Shown piece by piece: positions 33,053 to 45,789 of a DNA stretch of 64,000 nucleotides. The translations under genes were made by a program, and so were the position numbers. Position 1 is the stretch's first letter, and every line of letters begins with the position of its first letter. This stretch comes from Phymorhynchus buccinoides (lineage: Eukaryota; Mollusca; Gastropoda; Neogastropoda; Raphitomidae): positions 24,963,582 to 25,027,581 of the forward strand of contig CM065710.1 of NCBI GenBank assembly GCA_017654935.2, in the 5' to 3' direction. The notes under the pieces were generated by a model that had not been told where the DNA came from, made no database searches, and was given only the letters and a program-made list of their open reading frames with translations.

Positions 33053-36000
33053 CTAGCCGACCACAAACCTGTTAGACCTTTGAATGAACTTGCAAACTGC
33101 AAGGAATATTCTAGAGTTCTCTGAGACATTTTTATATTTACTGCCAAACAATAACACTGCACAGTCAGTTTTAACATCATCTGGCAGTAATGCAATGGTT
33201 TCTGCACGAGCTTGTTGGAAGAGAGGACAATACAAAAGGAAATGTTCAGCATCTTCAGCATCAAATCCGCAAGCACATACTGTACTATTGGAGAGATGTC
33301 GAAGGAATAAATCATCTTTTAAGTCACTCATTTGTAGTCTCAGTTTGCAAATTATTACTTCAGAAGCTCTGTCAGGTAAATAATAATATTGTGGTACAAC
33401 GTTATCTGTTTCTCGGAGAAAACGCTTAAGCATGCTAATGGAATCACATTGCTTAATATGATCAGGAAGAATGTTCCAAAGTACAGTTGCAGAGGGAAAG
33501 AATGAGGATCTGTATAACTCTAGTCTACTCCTTGGTACAAGTCTTTCAAGGTAATTACGTCTGTGGTAGGGGTTTACTGAGGCAACCAGGGGTGGAAGAC
33601 GCTCTATTAAGTACAAGGGCACAATACCATGAACAATTTTAAAATACAAGATAATTTTATGACAACGTCGTCTCTCTTTTAAAGTAGTAAGTCCAGACTC
33701 AGCATACAATTTATGATGGCTGGTCCCACGAACTGAACCAATGATTGTCCTAATTGCGTCTAATTGGAGACTTTCTAGATCTTCTGCTTGTTTGTTCGTG
33801 CAATTGTCCCAGATAACGTCCGAATAATCAAAGTGAGGCATGATAAATGATTTGTACTTAGTGAGAAGTGATTTGCGACTTAGACGATATTTATATGACC
33901 TAAAACAAGCAACAAGTATTCGGCATTTGGACACAATGGATTTTATATGAAGATCCCATTTACAGTTGTTTTGTATTATTACACCTAAATGTTTATGTGA
34001 GTCACTTTCTTGTAGAATTACGTCATTAAATGTCAAAGGTTGTGTGTCTGCCATTACCCGGTTAGAGATTGTCATGAGCTCAGTTTTGGATTCATTAAAT
34101 TTGACTTTCCATGTTGCTGCCCAACTGTTAATCTTTTCGAGATCTGAATTTAGTATTTATGTCCTGATGTGAGTGTTTTCTAAGCCCAAATACATGCTTG
34201 TGTCGTCTGCAAAAAGTTTGATAATTGATTCAATATCATATGCAATATCATTTATATACACAAGAAAAAGTAAAGGTCCAAGAACAGAACCTTGAGGAAC
34301 ACCTGCGGATATGGGAATATATGATGATTTAGTTCCTTTTAGAACAACAGCTTGGGATCGCCCTTTTAAATAATCGCTAAACCAGTCTAAGAGCTGTCCA
34401 CGAATGCCAAGAGCAGAAAGTTTGCAAAGTAAGGCCTGATGCCATACCTTATCAAAAGCCTTGGATATATCAAAGAAAATTACCTGTGCAGTTGTTTTAC
34501 TATCTAAGAATTTGCAAAAATCGTCGTAAATACTTGTTAATTGAAAGACAGTAGAATCCTGAGGAATGAAACCGGACTGAGCCGTTGTTAAAAGGTTGTT
34601 TTCCGTAAGATAACTAAATACATGTTTCTGGACGCATTTTTCAAGAACCTTTCCTATACAGCTTAGAAGTGAAATAGGTCTGTAGTTTTCACATTTCTGT
34701 CTATCCCCTTTCTTAAATATAGGTGTAACGTGAGCTAGTTTCCAACTAACAGGGAATTTACCTTCAGTTAAAGATCGATTGAATAAATGTGTTAAAGGTT
34801 CACAAATAACATCAGCAGCAACAATTAATATTTTGTTATGAATTAGATCAGGCCCTACAGCTTTCCTACTATCTATTTTTTTTAGCATTTCCTTAACCAT
34901 ATCTGCTGTAAGAGTTAGTTGATTTATCGACTCATGAGATTCATCTAAATGGGGAAGAGCCTCTCCCTCATCAGTTATGGAGCACTGTTTAGCAACATAC
35001 TCGTTGAAAATGGTGACCTTTTCTTTTAGAGAATAATAAATTGTGTCATTGTCTTCTATTGGAGGGATTTCATCCTGGGGCATGCCTTTAGTTGTTATAA
35101 ATCTTTTTACCAGTTTCCACCAGTCCTTTGACCCGAAACAATTAGGTGAAGAAATACGTTTGTCCAAGTCAGACATATATTCAGTTTTTCTTGTTCTAAT
35201 TACATTTGTGAGGTTGTTACGTGTCTGACGGAACAAAGCCCATGTCCAGTCATAATTCAAAATTTTAGCTAATCTGTGGATAATATTCTTCTTTCTTATT
35301 AGTTTCTTTATTTCCATCGTAATCCACAGGGCATCCCGTTCATTTATAGTCACCTCTTTTACTGGCATGCAAAGTTTTGCAAGGGACATGAGCTGATCAG
35401 CAAACTGTTCAGCAGCATCGTCAATTAATTCTAAAGAAACAATAGCATGCCAGTCAATGTTTGAAATTTCTCTAATTAGTTTTTGAACATCCAGTTTAGA
35501 GTAGTTAAATATTGTGCGTTTGTAAGAGGCGTTACTACTGTTGCGCTGCTTTAGAACAATATAAGGCGAGGAATGATCACTACAAATAGGTGCTAAAACA
35601 TCTGTTGTCTGAATTATGTCAGGACAGGGCGTTAGTATCAAATCAATTAATGTAGCTGTATTTTCTGTCACACGAGTTGGTTTTGTGACTAATTGGAATA
35701 AACTATTAGTAGTTATTATATTTTGAAGATGTGGTGGGGGCTGGGATGAGCAATCAGCGTTAAAGTCTCCTAGAATAACATATCTGTGTGGAGTGCTGCC
35801 AGCCAGTTGGATGGACTGGTCAACTAGATCCCAGTAAGCCACATTTACATCTGGGGGTCGATAAAATGTACCTACAAGTAAAGTGGCTTGACCCAACTTA
35901 GTTTCTACCCACACAGTTTCTAGATCTGGTACAGACAGATCAGGCCTAGGTTTACAAATTAAATTGTTTTTAACATACACAGCAACACCGCCATGTGGAT

Positions 36001-36430
36001 CACCAGGCCTGTCACGTCGGACAGGAGGAAGGAAACCGGGAATAAGAATTTCATTATTATCAGTCGTATCTGAGAACCAGGTCTCAGATACAGTTATTAT
36101 ATCAAAACAACCAGCTTCACACTGTACCAATGAGATTTTTGTAGTTAAGCTACGAGCATTTATATGGATAATAGACAGTCCATCAAAGTTAACATGCACT
36201 GGACCTGGGTTGGGATGGATGTCCCCAGCCAACTGCAGCAGCAACTGAATTACTTCCATTGCAAAACTATGAGCTGTCACTTTAGAAAGGTCAACACTTT
36301 CAGGAGTTTTACAAACATTTATCGGAATCGGAATGTTGTTTCTTGTGATTGTTGACTTCGTATTGACAAGCATGGTGCTGAACAATAGTTTTACAATAGC
36401 CCCAATGAAAATGAAAAGAATAAAATACAA
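33053..36430 (-). pseudogene. LINE endonuclease-reverse transcriptase, one internal stop
   Basis: The minus strand is one continuous frame of 1,126 codons except for a single TAA (about 34,157-34,159), giving 757- and 340-codon open pieces in the same phase. N-terminus: hydrophobic start, then LLLQLAGDIHPNPGP (residues about 63-77), a 2A-like motif. APE-type endonuclease: IHINARSL, SETWFSDTTD, GGVAVYVKNNL, LGDFNADCSS, SDHSSPYIV. RT: VTPIFKKGDRQKCENYRPIS, FFDISKAFDKVWHQALL, AGVPQGSVLGPLLFLVYIND, FADDTSMYL. The C-terminus includes CACGFDAEDAEHFLLYCPLF, a zinc-knuckle-like motif. Length and motif content match a full CR1/Jockey-group ORF2, so the copy is young. The stop follows the catalytic FADD box and removes the thumb from the first product. 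Confidence 0.93.
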
Positions 36431-36832
36431 GGAAAAGTTAAAAAAAACCTGTAGAAAACGGTCCAGGTTTAGATCACCAAATCAACAGGTATGGCCAGAA
36501 AATAGCAACTGAAATTCAGGTAAATAAAGGCATTTAGGAAGACAAAAAGATATTTAGACAAAATTATTCTTTACAAGTTGCAATTAAAGCAAAAATTCCA
36601 CCCAAAATGACAATCAAACCTTCTGCTCAAACACGCCGAAAAACTAAACAAATAACAGGGGTCACAGTGAATCGGCAGATTTCTTTATACTACCATGACG
36701 TATAGAATGAAACACCGTAAAAGTAAAGACTGAAACATCATATTCACGTTAGTTAGGAAACATTACATAGTTTCAATACCCCCTCGTCAGTTAGGCTACA
36801 ATAAACGCTGAACCCATAACTCTCTCTCACAC

Positions 36833-38077
<1,245 letters not shown>

Positions 38078-38097
38078 GCACACGCACACGCACACGC

Positions 38098-38182
<85 letters not shown>
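38078..38182. repeat. (CA)n microsatellite
   Basis: CA tract with ACGC variants at the left. Confidence 0.96.
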
Positions 38183-38186
<4 letters not shown>

Positions 38187-38460
38187 CATTCAGACATACA
38201 TAGATATCTACAATATTTCCACCGTTGATTTCAATCTAGTACTAATAATGATACATCACCGTTGATATGCCATAGTTACATGAATTCATTGGCCAGATGC
38301 CTTTCACAATTTCAGAAACCAGCTTCCAAACAACCTTGTAAAGACTAAAGGTCAATGACAGCATTGTCAAGGTAACCAATCATTACCAACATCGTGATCA
38401 CTAGGTAGGCCTGACAGGCCTATCGACAAGCAAATAACACGAAGGACACATGTAAACACA

Positions 38461-38757
38461 GACACAGGGTCTGGTTCACTGATGAGTCACTTTTCCTGCT
38501 TCGGCGCCATGACAGGAGGAGGAGGGAGTATCGCAGATGTAGTGAGCGCTACGCCCAGGACTGCGTGGATGAGGCGCCTGCCTATGGTGGTGGAGGCGGC
38601 ATGGTGTGGGGGGGGGGGGCATCCTCTTTGCTGGCAGGAGCCCCCTGGTGCCAGTCCAAGGCGCACTGAGCGCCCAGCGGTGTGTGGCAGAAATTGTCCA
38701 GCCTCATGTCCTGCCTTTTATGGCTGGCTCTTGCCCTCTGTTTCAACAGGACAACGT
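38461..38757 (+). pseudogene. Tc1-like transposase, catalytic middle part
   Basis: Translation in shifting frames gives RVWFTDESLF (second catalytic aspartate context), an Arg-rich stretch, GGGGMVWGG and FQQDN. These are DDE-domain landmarks of Tc1 elements, in the same order as in intact relatives. It continues the N-terminal part at 31,734-32,130. At 38,757 a short LINE tail is inserted. Confidence 0.85.
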
Positions 38758-39229
38758 CGGGAAATGTACGAACCAAGCATAAAGCCAGGAAGATTGCAAA
38801 TGACATCTCCTATGTTTTCAACAAACATTATGAACAATTAACTTCTGGACGCCTTTACAAATTTTTAAAGGCAACTCCAGAGCACAGAAATCCTTTATCC
38901 CCAGATCCATCCACCTCCTAAACTCATGATCCTTTTTCGGCTTAAATGTGTGTTCATCGTGTTAAAAGAAACTGTGTGTGCATATCCTTAGAGTTGCATG
39001 TATTCACATGTGATGTGTATTTTAAGCGTGTATTACGTGTAACCTTAAAATATGTACATTATACTCACGCATGCTAAATGTCTATGTCTGTATACATTTT
39101 ATGCGTCTTTGTTGTACTCATGTGAATGTGCTTATATTCATGAATGCTGAATGTCGATGTCTCTGTTATTCTGGCATCTGAATGAAATTTTCTGAGATAA
39201 TAAAGTGATTTTGATTTGATTTCATTTGA
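38758..39229 (+). mobile_element. Short 5'-truncated LINE 3' end inside Tc1
   Basis: This insert separates FQQDN from the HTARF part of the Tc1 frame. It carries a C-terminal coding scrap stopping near 38,921, then a 3' UTR and ends 'aataaagtgattttgatttg', a typical LINE poly(A) signal and tail. It is inserted in the same orientation as the Tc1 gene. Confidence 0.72.
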
Positions 39230-39515
39230 TACTGCACGATTCACAATGTAGCCCCCCGCCGATAACAACGTGAACATCATTCCCTGGCCCTCCATGTCGC
39301 CAGATCTGAACCCGATCGAGCACATTTGGGATGTACTGGACAGACGAGTCCGAGCGAGAGTGCACGTCCGTTGCAACCGTGAATGAGCTGTTGACAGCAC
39401 CCCAGGAGGAGTGCGACAGCATGCCAGCAGAGGTGATCCGCAATGTGATCCGTTCCATGCCAGCCAGGTGCCGGGCTGTTGCTACCTCAGGTGGAGGACA
39501 TACGCCTTACTGAGT
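39230..39515 (+). pseudogene. Tc1-like transposase, C-terminal part
   Basis: Translation reads VNIIPWPSMSPDLNPIEHIW then DVLDRRVRAR, the third-catalytic-residue region (SPDLNPIE.IW) of Tc1 transposases, followed by a degraded C-terminus with a frameshift near 39,385. It is the last of three pieces of one transposase gene. Confidence 0.9.
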
Positions 39516-40000
39516 CTTCGTTGCTTGGAACAGTCAGTCTCAACAATGTCAACTGTTTGGACACTTTAAATGAAAATGGAATTGATGACCTATGAAACAA
39601 ACACAAATATGACCTGAAATTTACTTTTGAATCGATTTTTTTTTTAGAAATTAATGACATTTTAAATAAATTTTCTTCTACAAACGTATTGTCACAAACG
39701 TGAATGCACTAACTTTGGCGTGCATGCACTAACTTAAACGGGCGCAGTTTCAGCTTGAACGCAGAATATCTTTAGCTGCTTGTTTGCTTCTGAGTGTTGC
39801 ACGTGAAAGTTGCATTTCAATTTAACTCTTGTTTTTCTGATACTTAGAGCAAGTCGATTTTTCTTCAGTTCTGTATCTGGTTGTCAATGCAGAAGGTTGA
39901 ATGAGAAACAAACTCCGTCCTCTAGTTGTTGTGTTAGGAGGATGACGGGATTGGTGTTTCTAACCCAGTAACAAGAGCACTGGGGTGCAATTACCCTCGT
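39516..40000. other. Gene-free stretch
   Basis: AT-rich sequence probably including the 3' flank of the Tc1 element; I could not define its terminal inverted repeats. Confidence 0.5.
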
Positions 40001-40405
40001 ACATTTCTCATCTCTCCCCACATGTTCACACCTGTCTTTCGTACCAAACATTAAGCTGTATTTTATCAACTTTTTTAGATAATTATCTTTGTTGAATAAT
40101 TAATCGCAGTCATGATAAAGGCTATTATCTAATAGGACCCTCCCCCCCCCCCCCCCCCCGCACCCTCCCCCCCCCCCCCCTCCCCCTCCCCCCCCCCCCC
40201 CCCCCCACCCTCCCCCCCCCCCCCCCCCCCCCCTATGTATTGCAGTGCACACACAACAGCCGCGGAGCATTTGTCACAGTCCTGGTTCATTGCGTTTTTT
40301 CCCGTCTTGTCTTTATCTTCTACTATTATTTATGCATGTTTAATTATGTAAATGGATGATAATTAGCGTTAAATATAGTAAACAAAAGAGGATGAAGTAC
40401 TCAAT
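40001..40405. repeat. Dispersed repeat R2, copy 1, with long poly-C core
   Basis: Matches 45,458-45,780 in the same orientation over its whole length, for example 'ccaaacattaagctgtattt', 'taatcgcagtcatgataaag', 'acagtcctggttcattgcg' and 'gaggatgaagtactcaat'. The core is an interrupted poly-C of about 90 bp here and about 17 bp in the other copy. Confidence 0.92.
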
Positions 40406-41370
40406 CTGCAGTAAGAAAGGCAAGACTACAAACATGGAAACAACCGATAAATGGAGAAATGCACATGTTTACCTTTACCGATTATTGTATATTGTAGTAT
40501 TGTATTATGAGATGAATGTATACTATTTTGTGCAGAACGAAATACTTTTGAAAAAGACGTTCGTTGTTTGTGTTCTGCATTTCATAAATGTAAGTAAGTA
40601 CTCAAGGGAGACAATATTTGGAAGTCGTTTTTGCATATGTAGTTCTTGAATAATGCTCGACTGTTTAATGTATTGCATTTGTATTTTCTATCAGTAAAAT
40701 ATTTCTTGGTTTTACATTTTGTCTCGATGATATATCAATTTTTCGCATGAATGAGTAGAGGGGTAAATTATGGGGAGTTAACTTCAGGCATATGGACTGA
40801 AGAATGTGTGCATAGTTTTCAGTGCTGGGTCTAGGAGTCAGGACACGTCACGGAGGGCTGGCTGGAGGGTTCTCAACTCTACACCATGAGCCAGCCTCGC
40901 CGACTGAACCTGTGTGCCTGATGCTTCCCTGCACTGCTGAATGGTCGTCAACATACCTGCATCGCTGGCGACCTTGATGTGGTCACTGGTGTGTGGCCTT
41001 GGTGTGGCTACACTCCCTTACGTGTGGCCTAGGCGTGGCTGTACCTAAATTTGCAAGTTACCGTCGTCTCGTCTGCATCTTCGAGATGGTGAACCCTTTG
41101 GGGGGGGGGGATAGCAATGAGTGCCGAGTTGGTGTTTGAGATAACTGTGAGTTGTCTGCTGTGAGGCATCTGAGTGGTGCCGATTCTCCCCTTCGTTGTC
41201 CCTCTCAAAGTCGTCGTCCCCTTCTCTCTTCCCCAGCGTTCGTCGTCTACAAGGTGACATCAAACTGTAACAGTGTCTTCGTCGTCATCGTCTTCAGTGT
41301 CTTCATCGTTCAGCGTTTCTTAACAGAACTTTCATTAGTGTGTTTATTACTTGTTAATTGTATCTCAATA
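40406..41370. other. Gene-free stretch
   Basis: No supported coding sequence. Includes a G homopolymer at about 41,099-41,110. Confidence 0.5.
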
Positions 41371-41375
41371 TTTAT

Positions 41376-41470
41376 AATAATAATAATAATAATAATAATA
41401 CATAGTATTTATATAGTGCCTTTCTTTAGAATTAAACTCCAGGCGCTCACATTCACTGATTCACACGCAA
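41376..41470 (-). mobile_element. LINE/SINE 3'-tail remnant with (TAA)n
   Basis: The sequence (TAA)n followed by 'tagtatttatatagtgcctt' and 'ccaggcgctcac' is the reverse complement of a common LINE tail (…gcgctatataaatgc…(TTA)n). Only the tail is recognisable. Confidence 0.65.
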
Positions 41471-42639
41471 TTGGGCTAACATACACATTCATTCGATTAT
41501 CATCTAATATATCATTTGTATCTGAATATTTTGCTTGCTTTATTGGCTTTAAATTTATTATTGTCTTTTGTTTGCATTATTTGGCGCGTTGTGTGAATGA
41601 GGCCTGAAAAGGAAATATTTTTTTATTCAACAAACAGACGCACACGAGCATTCTATAAACCAGTCTGTAACAAGTATGCGTTTCTTTGTTTGGACAGTAA
41701 CAGTACAGTTTGTTACTCAACACTCTTTTACTTCAGCGAATCTGTATGATCAACTATCAAATTAAAACATGAGTCTTTTCTGGCATTGCAGTACCTCGAG
41801 GGTCGACCCACTATCTGTATTAATAATTAAAAAAATGTCCAATACGAGGTGGGTGGAAGCTTAACACATTTTGTTCTTTTTATCCGAACTGTTAGTAGCG
41901 AGAAGTACGACACAGCCATTGATTAATAGCCGTGCACAACATTAAGTCATGGAAACAAAGTTTCAAAGTTTCAAATTTATTTCCAAAAAAGCCCCATGGG
42001 GGTGCATGGAAGAGAAAAAACAACTTGTGTGTGCAGGATTGGTCACACCAATGGGCGTGAATGTAGGTGCACTCCTGCGTGTGTGTCAGTGTGTGATTGT
42101 AAGTGTAGTATTATGCTTCTGAGCACGAGAGTGGTTTTGTTTCTTGCGCGTCTTTCAATTTATCGTGATTTATTCGTTCGGACGTTGTGGTGAATCTTTT
42201 CCCTTGATGATCATGTAAATATTTCGAAATAAAACATTTGCAGTATCTGCAGCTTGTTGGAACCTTTAAAAGAAAAACAATCAAAAAATCAAAACAAAAA
42301 AAACAAATTTGTTTTGGCCATATTTGGCCATTATTATCACCACTACTTGTTGACACTTCCGGTACGAATTCAGTATTGCAATGTTACTCTTTAGTAAACA
42401 CTGAAAAAATGAATGTATTCTATGAAGCCGTTTTTAAATTATTGAAGGTATAGTTGATGGTGTATTAATTAAATTGCAATGGTTGATATTACGTGCATAA
42501 TTGTTTTATGTTGCATATACGCACACACGCACACAGAATGAATGGTCAGTACACCAAACTCTACGTCATACAGAAACCCAGACACTTATGTATCGAACTA
42601 ACACACTAAACTATACCGAAGAAAAATGTCCATCTTAGA
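41471..42639. other. Gene-free stretch with a short LINE-tail scrap
   Basis: At about 41,957-42,010 'tttcaaagtttcaaatttat' followed by 'ccccatgggg' resembles a minus-strand LINE 3' end. The rest shows no gene. Confidence 0.5.
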
Positions 42640-42769
42640 TCATCAGAGTGGTGTAGAGTGGCACAGTGGTATCGCGTTCGCTTCGTGTCAAGTAAACCCG
42701 AGTTCGAACCTGGGTACAGGGGATTTTTTCCTCTCATTCTGCAATAGGCCTTAACGGTCTGAACGTGGA

Positions 42770-42800
<31 letters not shown>

Positions 42801-43050
42801 CGTGTGCCCATGCACTTAGCATACGTTAAACCCAGTGGCAGCTAAAAAGTTGTCATTTGGTCAAAATTTACCACCACCCCCCCCCCCCCCCCTCTCATCA
42901 GTGACAAAAATCGCATGCAAAAAAACCAAAACAACATTGGGTGGCGCGCCTCTGGCTGCGACGCGCTCTCCAGGTGGGAGCAACCCGAATTTCACAGAGA
43001 CGCCTCTGTGACTATAAAGTACCTAATACCTAATACCTAATACCTAATCA
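42640..43050 (+). mobile_element. tRNA-derived SINE with (TACCTAA)n tail
   Basis: The head 'tagagtggcacagtggtatc' with 'gagttcgaacctgg' is a tRNA-like A/B-box pair. The body contains 'gtctttcggatgagacgata' and the 3' part 'cgacgcgctctccaggtggg' and 'aatttcacagagacgc', ending in tandem 'ctaatac'. The same body and 3' end occur at 58,900-59,545, so this is a SINE family, distinct from the one at 25.2 kb. Confidence 0.88.
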
Positions 43051-43978
43051 CACAGACATATGTATGAGAGAAGTAAAGGAAAAAAAAGAGAAAGAAGAGA
43101 AAAACAAACAAACAAAAAAACAACTTTTTTCTTCTTCTGTCTTTGTTATGTAATTATTGTAAACTGGTATAATTCCGCCTAATGTTTATGCTGTGTAATT
43201 TATCTCGAACTGAGCACGCCATAAGCGTTGCTTGTTGCTGCTTCAGTTATGTTCTTGCTGTTATTGTTGTTTCTTTGGAAAATAAAACATGTAAACCAGA
43301 AAGAAAAAAAAGGAACAGAAAAACAAGAACGTAATAAAACCAACAACAAAAACAAAAACAAAACAAAAAACGAGATGCTATTCACAAGAAAAGCGCTCGA
43401 TAAACAGCCTTGACTAACACTTCCAATCAAACTAGACAACGGTCACAGCATGCAATGTCACTACATTTCACAACATTATGAACACAATACATCACATATT
43501 CTTTAGTATCTCTGTATCATAACTAGTCGCTGCATACTACAGTATATCAATACAACATTATTGGAGAAAAAAGAAGAAAAAAACGAGAAAAAAACGTCAG
43601 TTAAAGCAATCCGTAAGTTAAAGTACATTAAATCACAGCTCGGCCAATTTTTTCTATTACGTGGCAACACAAAATGTCATGCAAAAACAACAAAAAATAC
43701 TTATAAACGAAGCGTGAAGCAAACATGCGGGCAAGCCTGGGACGACATTTGTAATTGTCTTACCGAAAGGTAGTACAAGACGTGAAAGTGATAAATCAAG
43801 GGGGTGGAGAAACGAAGAATTGTGTGGGGGAAGAAAAAAGCAATAGATAAATAATTCCCTGAAAATGGCTTTACAGATAAGAAGCGTAGAAGATAAGAGT
43901 GCAAGCATGCACGCATTTATGCATACAAATAAACATGCACACACGCGCACGCACGCGCATACACACGCACACGCACGC

Positions 43979-44036
<58 letters not shown>

Positions 44037-44330
44037 TGCTATGAATAATGCTCTACATTCCTCCCTGAGTCATTGATACAGTTCAAACTAAGTAGGCCTA
44101 TACAAAAAATACCAAAAAAACAAAATTCAGCCCCACAACCCGAACAATAATGATCAATATCAGAATGATGAAAAGTTAAGACAACGCTATCATCCACATA
44201 TTTCATGTTCTTTAATTTTTAAAACAAATTCAATCTTCAAGAGAAGCGAAGAAGGCTGCCAAGAGTGGGATGTAAAATCATAACTTCACATATCATTTGC
44301 GTATATTAAACCCATAGGCTTAGTGTAAAT
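43051..44330. other. Gene-free stretch
   Basis: A-rich sequence and a CA/CG microsatellite at about 43,937-44,033. No gene was seen. Confidence 0.55.
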
Positions 44331-44910
44331 GTAAACCTGGGCGTCACTATCGATTCCAACCTTACAATGAAAACACATGTGAACAATGTCTGCAAAATAG
44401 CCTATCTACAGATTCGTAAGATAAGTTCTATTCGCCACCTCCTTACCACTCAGGCAACACAAACTCTCGTCTGTTCTCTCGTCTTGTCTAGGCTAGACTA
44501 TTGTAACTCTCTGTTATTTGGTTGCCCGCAGTCCTCAATCAAGAAACTTCAGAAAGTTCAGAACGCAGCTGCAAGATTGATTTTCAAAGCAAAAAAGACA
44601 CAGCATATCACCCCGCTACTTCACACTCTTCACTGGCTTCCAATTTCTGCTCGAATTCAGTACATGGTTCAACTCTATTAATGGAACTGCCCCTCAGTAT
44701 CTCACTGACATTGTACAAACCTACACTCCCACCCGACATCTCAGATCTTCCTCCGACTCATGCCTGCTCTCCACTCCCCGTATTAAAACTAAATCCTTCG
44801 GTGAATCTTCTTTCTCGTACTCTGCTCCCTCGGTCTGGAATAGCTTACCACACAGTGTTCGCCACTCTTCCTCTGTTCAGTCTTTCAAAACTGAGAAAAA
44901 GGTGTAAGAA
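44330..44910 (+). pseudogene. LINE reverse-transcriptase C-terminal remnant
   Basis: The frame 44,367-44,681 reads KTHVNNVCKIAYLQIRKISS, LVLSRLDYCNSLLFGCP, LQKVQNAAARLIFKA and LHWLPISARIQY. It is closely similar to the thumb and C-terminal region of the LINE at 2.6-3.6 kb. Frames then shift near 44,670, with a recognisable but broken end (SLWNSLP-type) up to about 44,905. A (ATT)n tail follows near 44,965. Confidence 0.87.
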
Positions 44911-44999
44911 TACACTTGTTGCCAAGAAACCTGACGTAACAGTTATTTATCTTCAAATAGCATTATTATTATTATCATTATCATGCATGCAACTAACTA

Positions 45000-45457
45000 C
45001 AGTGTTCAAACCATAGACTAGAGCAGCAAAGGGGGTTGCGTACCCCTCAAAATGACGCAAGCATGACGTGATTTCTCTACAATATCTACGATTTCAAAGT
45101 GGGGTACGCGCGTACCAGATACTCCAGTTAGTGTGACTGCTAACAGTGTAGCAAACACTACCTGGCGTGTCTACCATCGCGCAGACCTGTTGGTACTCTA
45201 GACCCTTCTTATACGGGGACATCGAAAAACACCATCGCCATTAGTAATGAGCCCCCCCCCCCCCCCCCCCCCATAGTAGTGCTTTTAAGAAAACATCTAA
45301 AAGTTATTAATTGAGTACTATTCTCGCACTTACTTTTGTATAAAAATTATAAAGAATTTTGCACATAGAAGAATAAGCCTATAATCAAATGTCTCATCTG
45401 TTTTGTTAGTATTGTCCGGTAAAGGTAAAGGTCAAGATGTGCCCCCCCTCCCCCCCT
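45000..45457. other. Gene-free stretch
   Basis: Contains poly-C at about 45,250-45,272. No gene was seen. Confidence 0.5.
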
Positions 45458-45780
45458 ACATTTCTCAGCTCTCCCCGCATTTTCACACTTGCCTTTCTTA
45501 CCAAACATTAAGCTGTATTTTATTAACCTTTTCAGCTAATTATCTTTGTTGAATAATTAATCGCAGTCATGATAAAGGCCATTATCTAATAGGACCCCCC
45601 CCCCCCCCCTATGTAGTGCAGTACACACAACAGCCGCAGAGCATTGGTCACAGTCCTGGTTCATTGCGTTTTTCCGTCTTGCCTTTATCTTCTACTATTA
45701 TTGAATGCATGTGTTTCATTATGTAAATGGATGAAAATTAGTGTGAAATATAGCAAACGATAGAGGATGAAGTACTCAAT
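45458..45780. repeat. Dispersed repeat R2, copy 2
   Basis: Second copy of the 40,001-40,405 repeat, same strand, shorter poly-C core. It ends exactly at 'gaagtactcaat', after which the sequence becomes the 3' region of the Tx1/L1-like LINE. Confidence 0.92.
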
Positions 45781-45789
45781 ACCAAAGAA

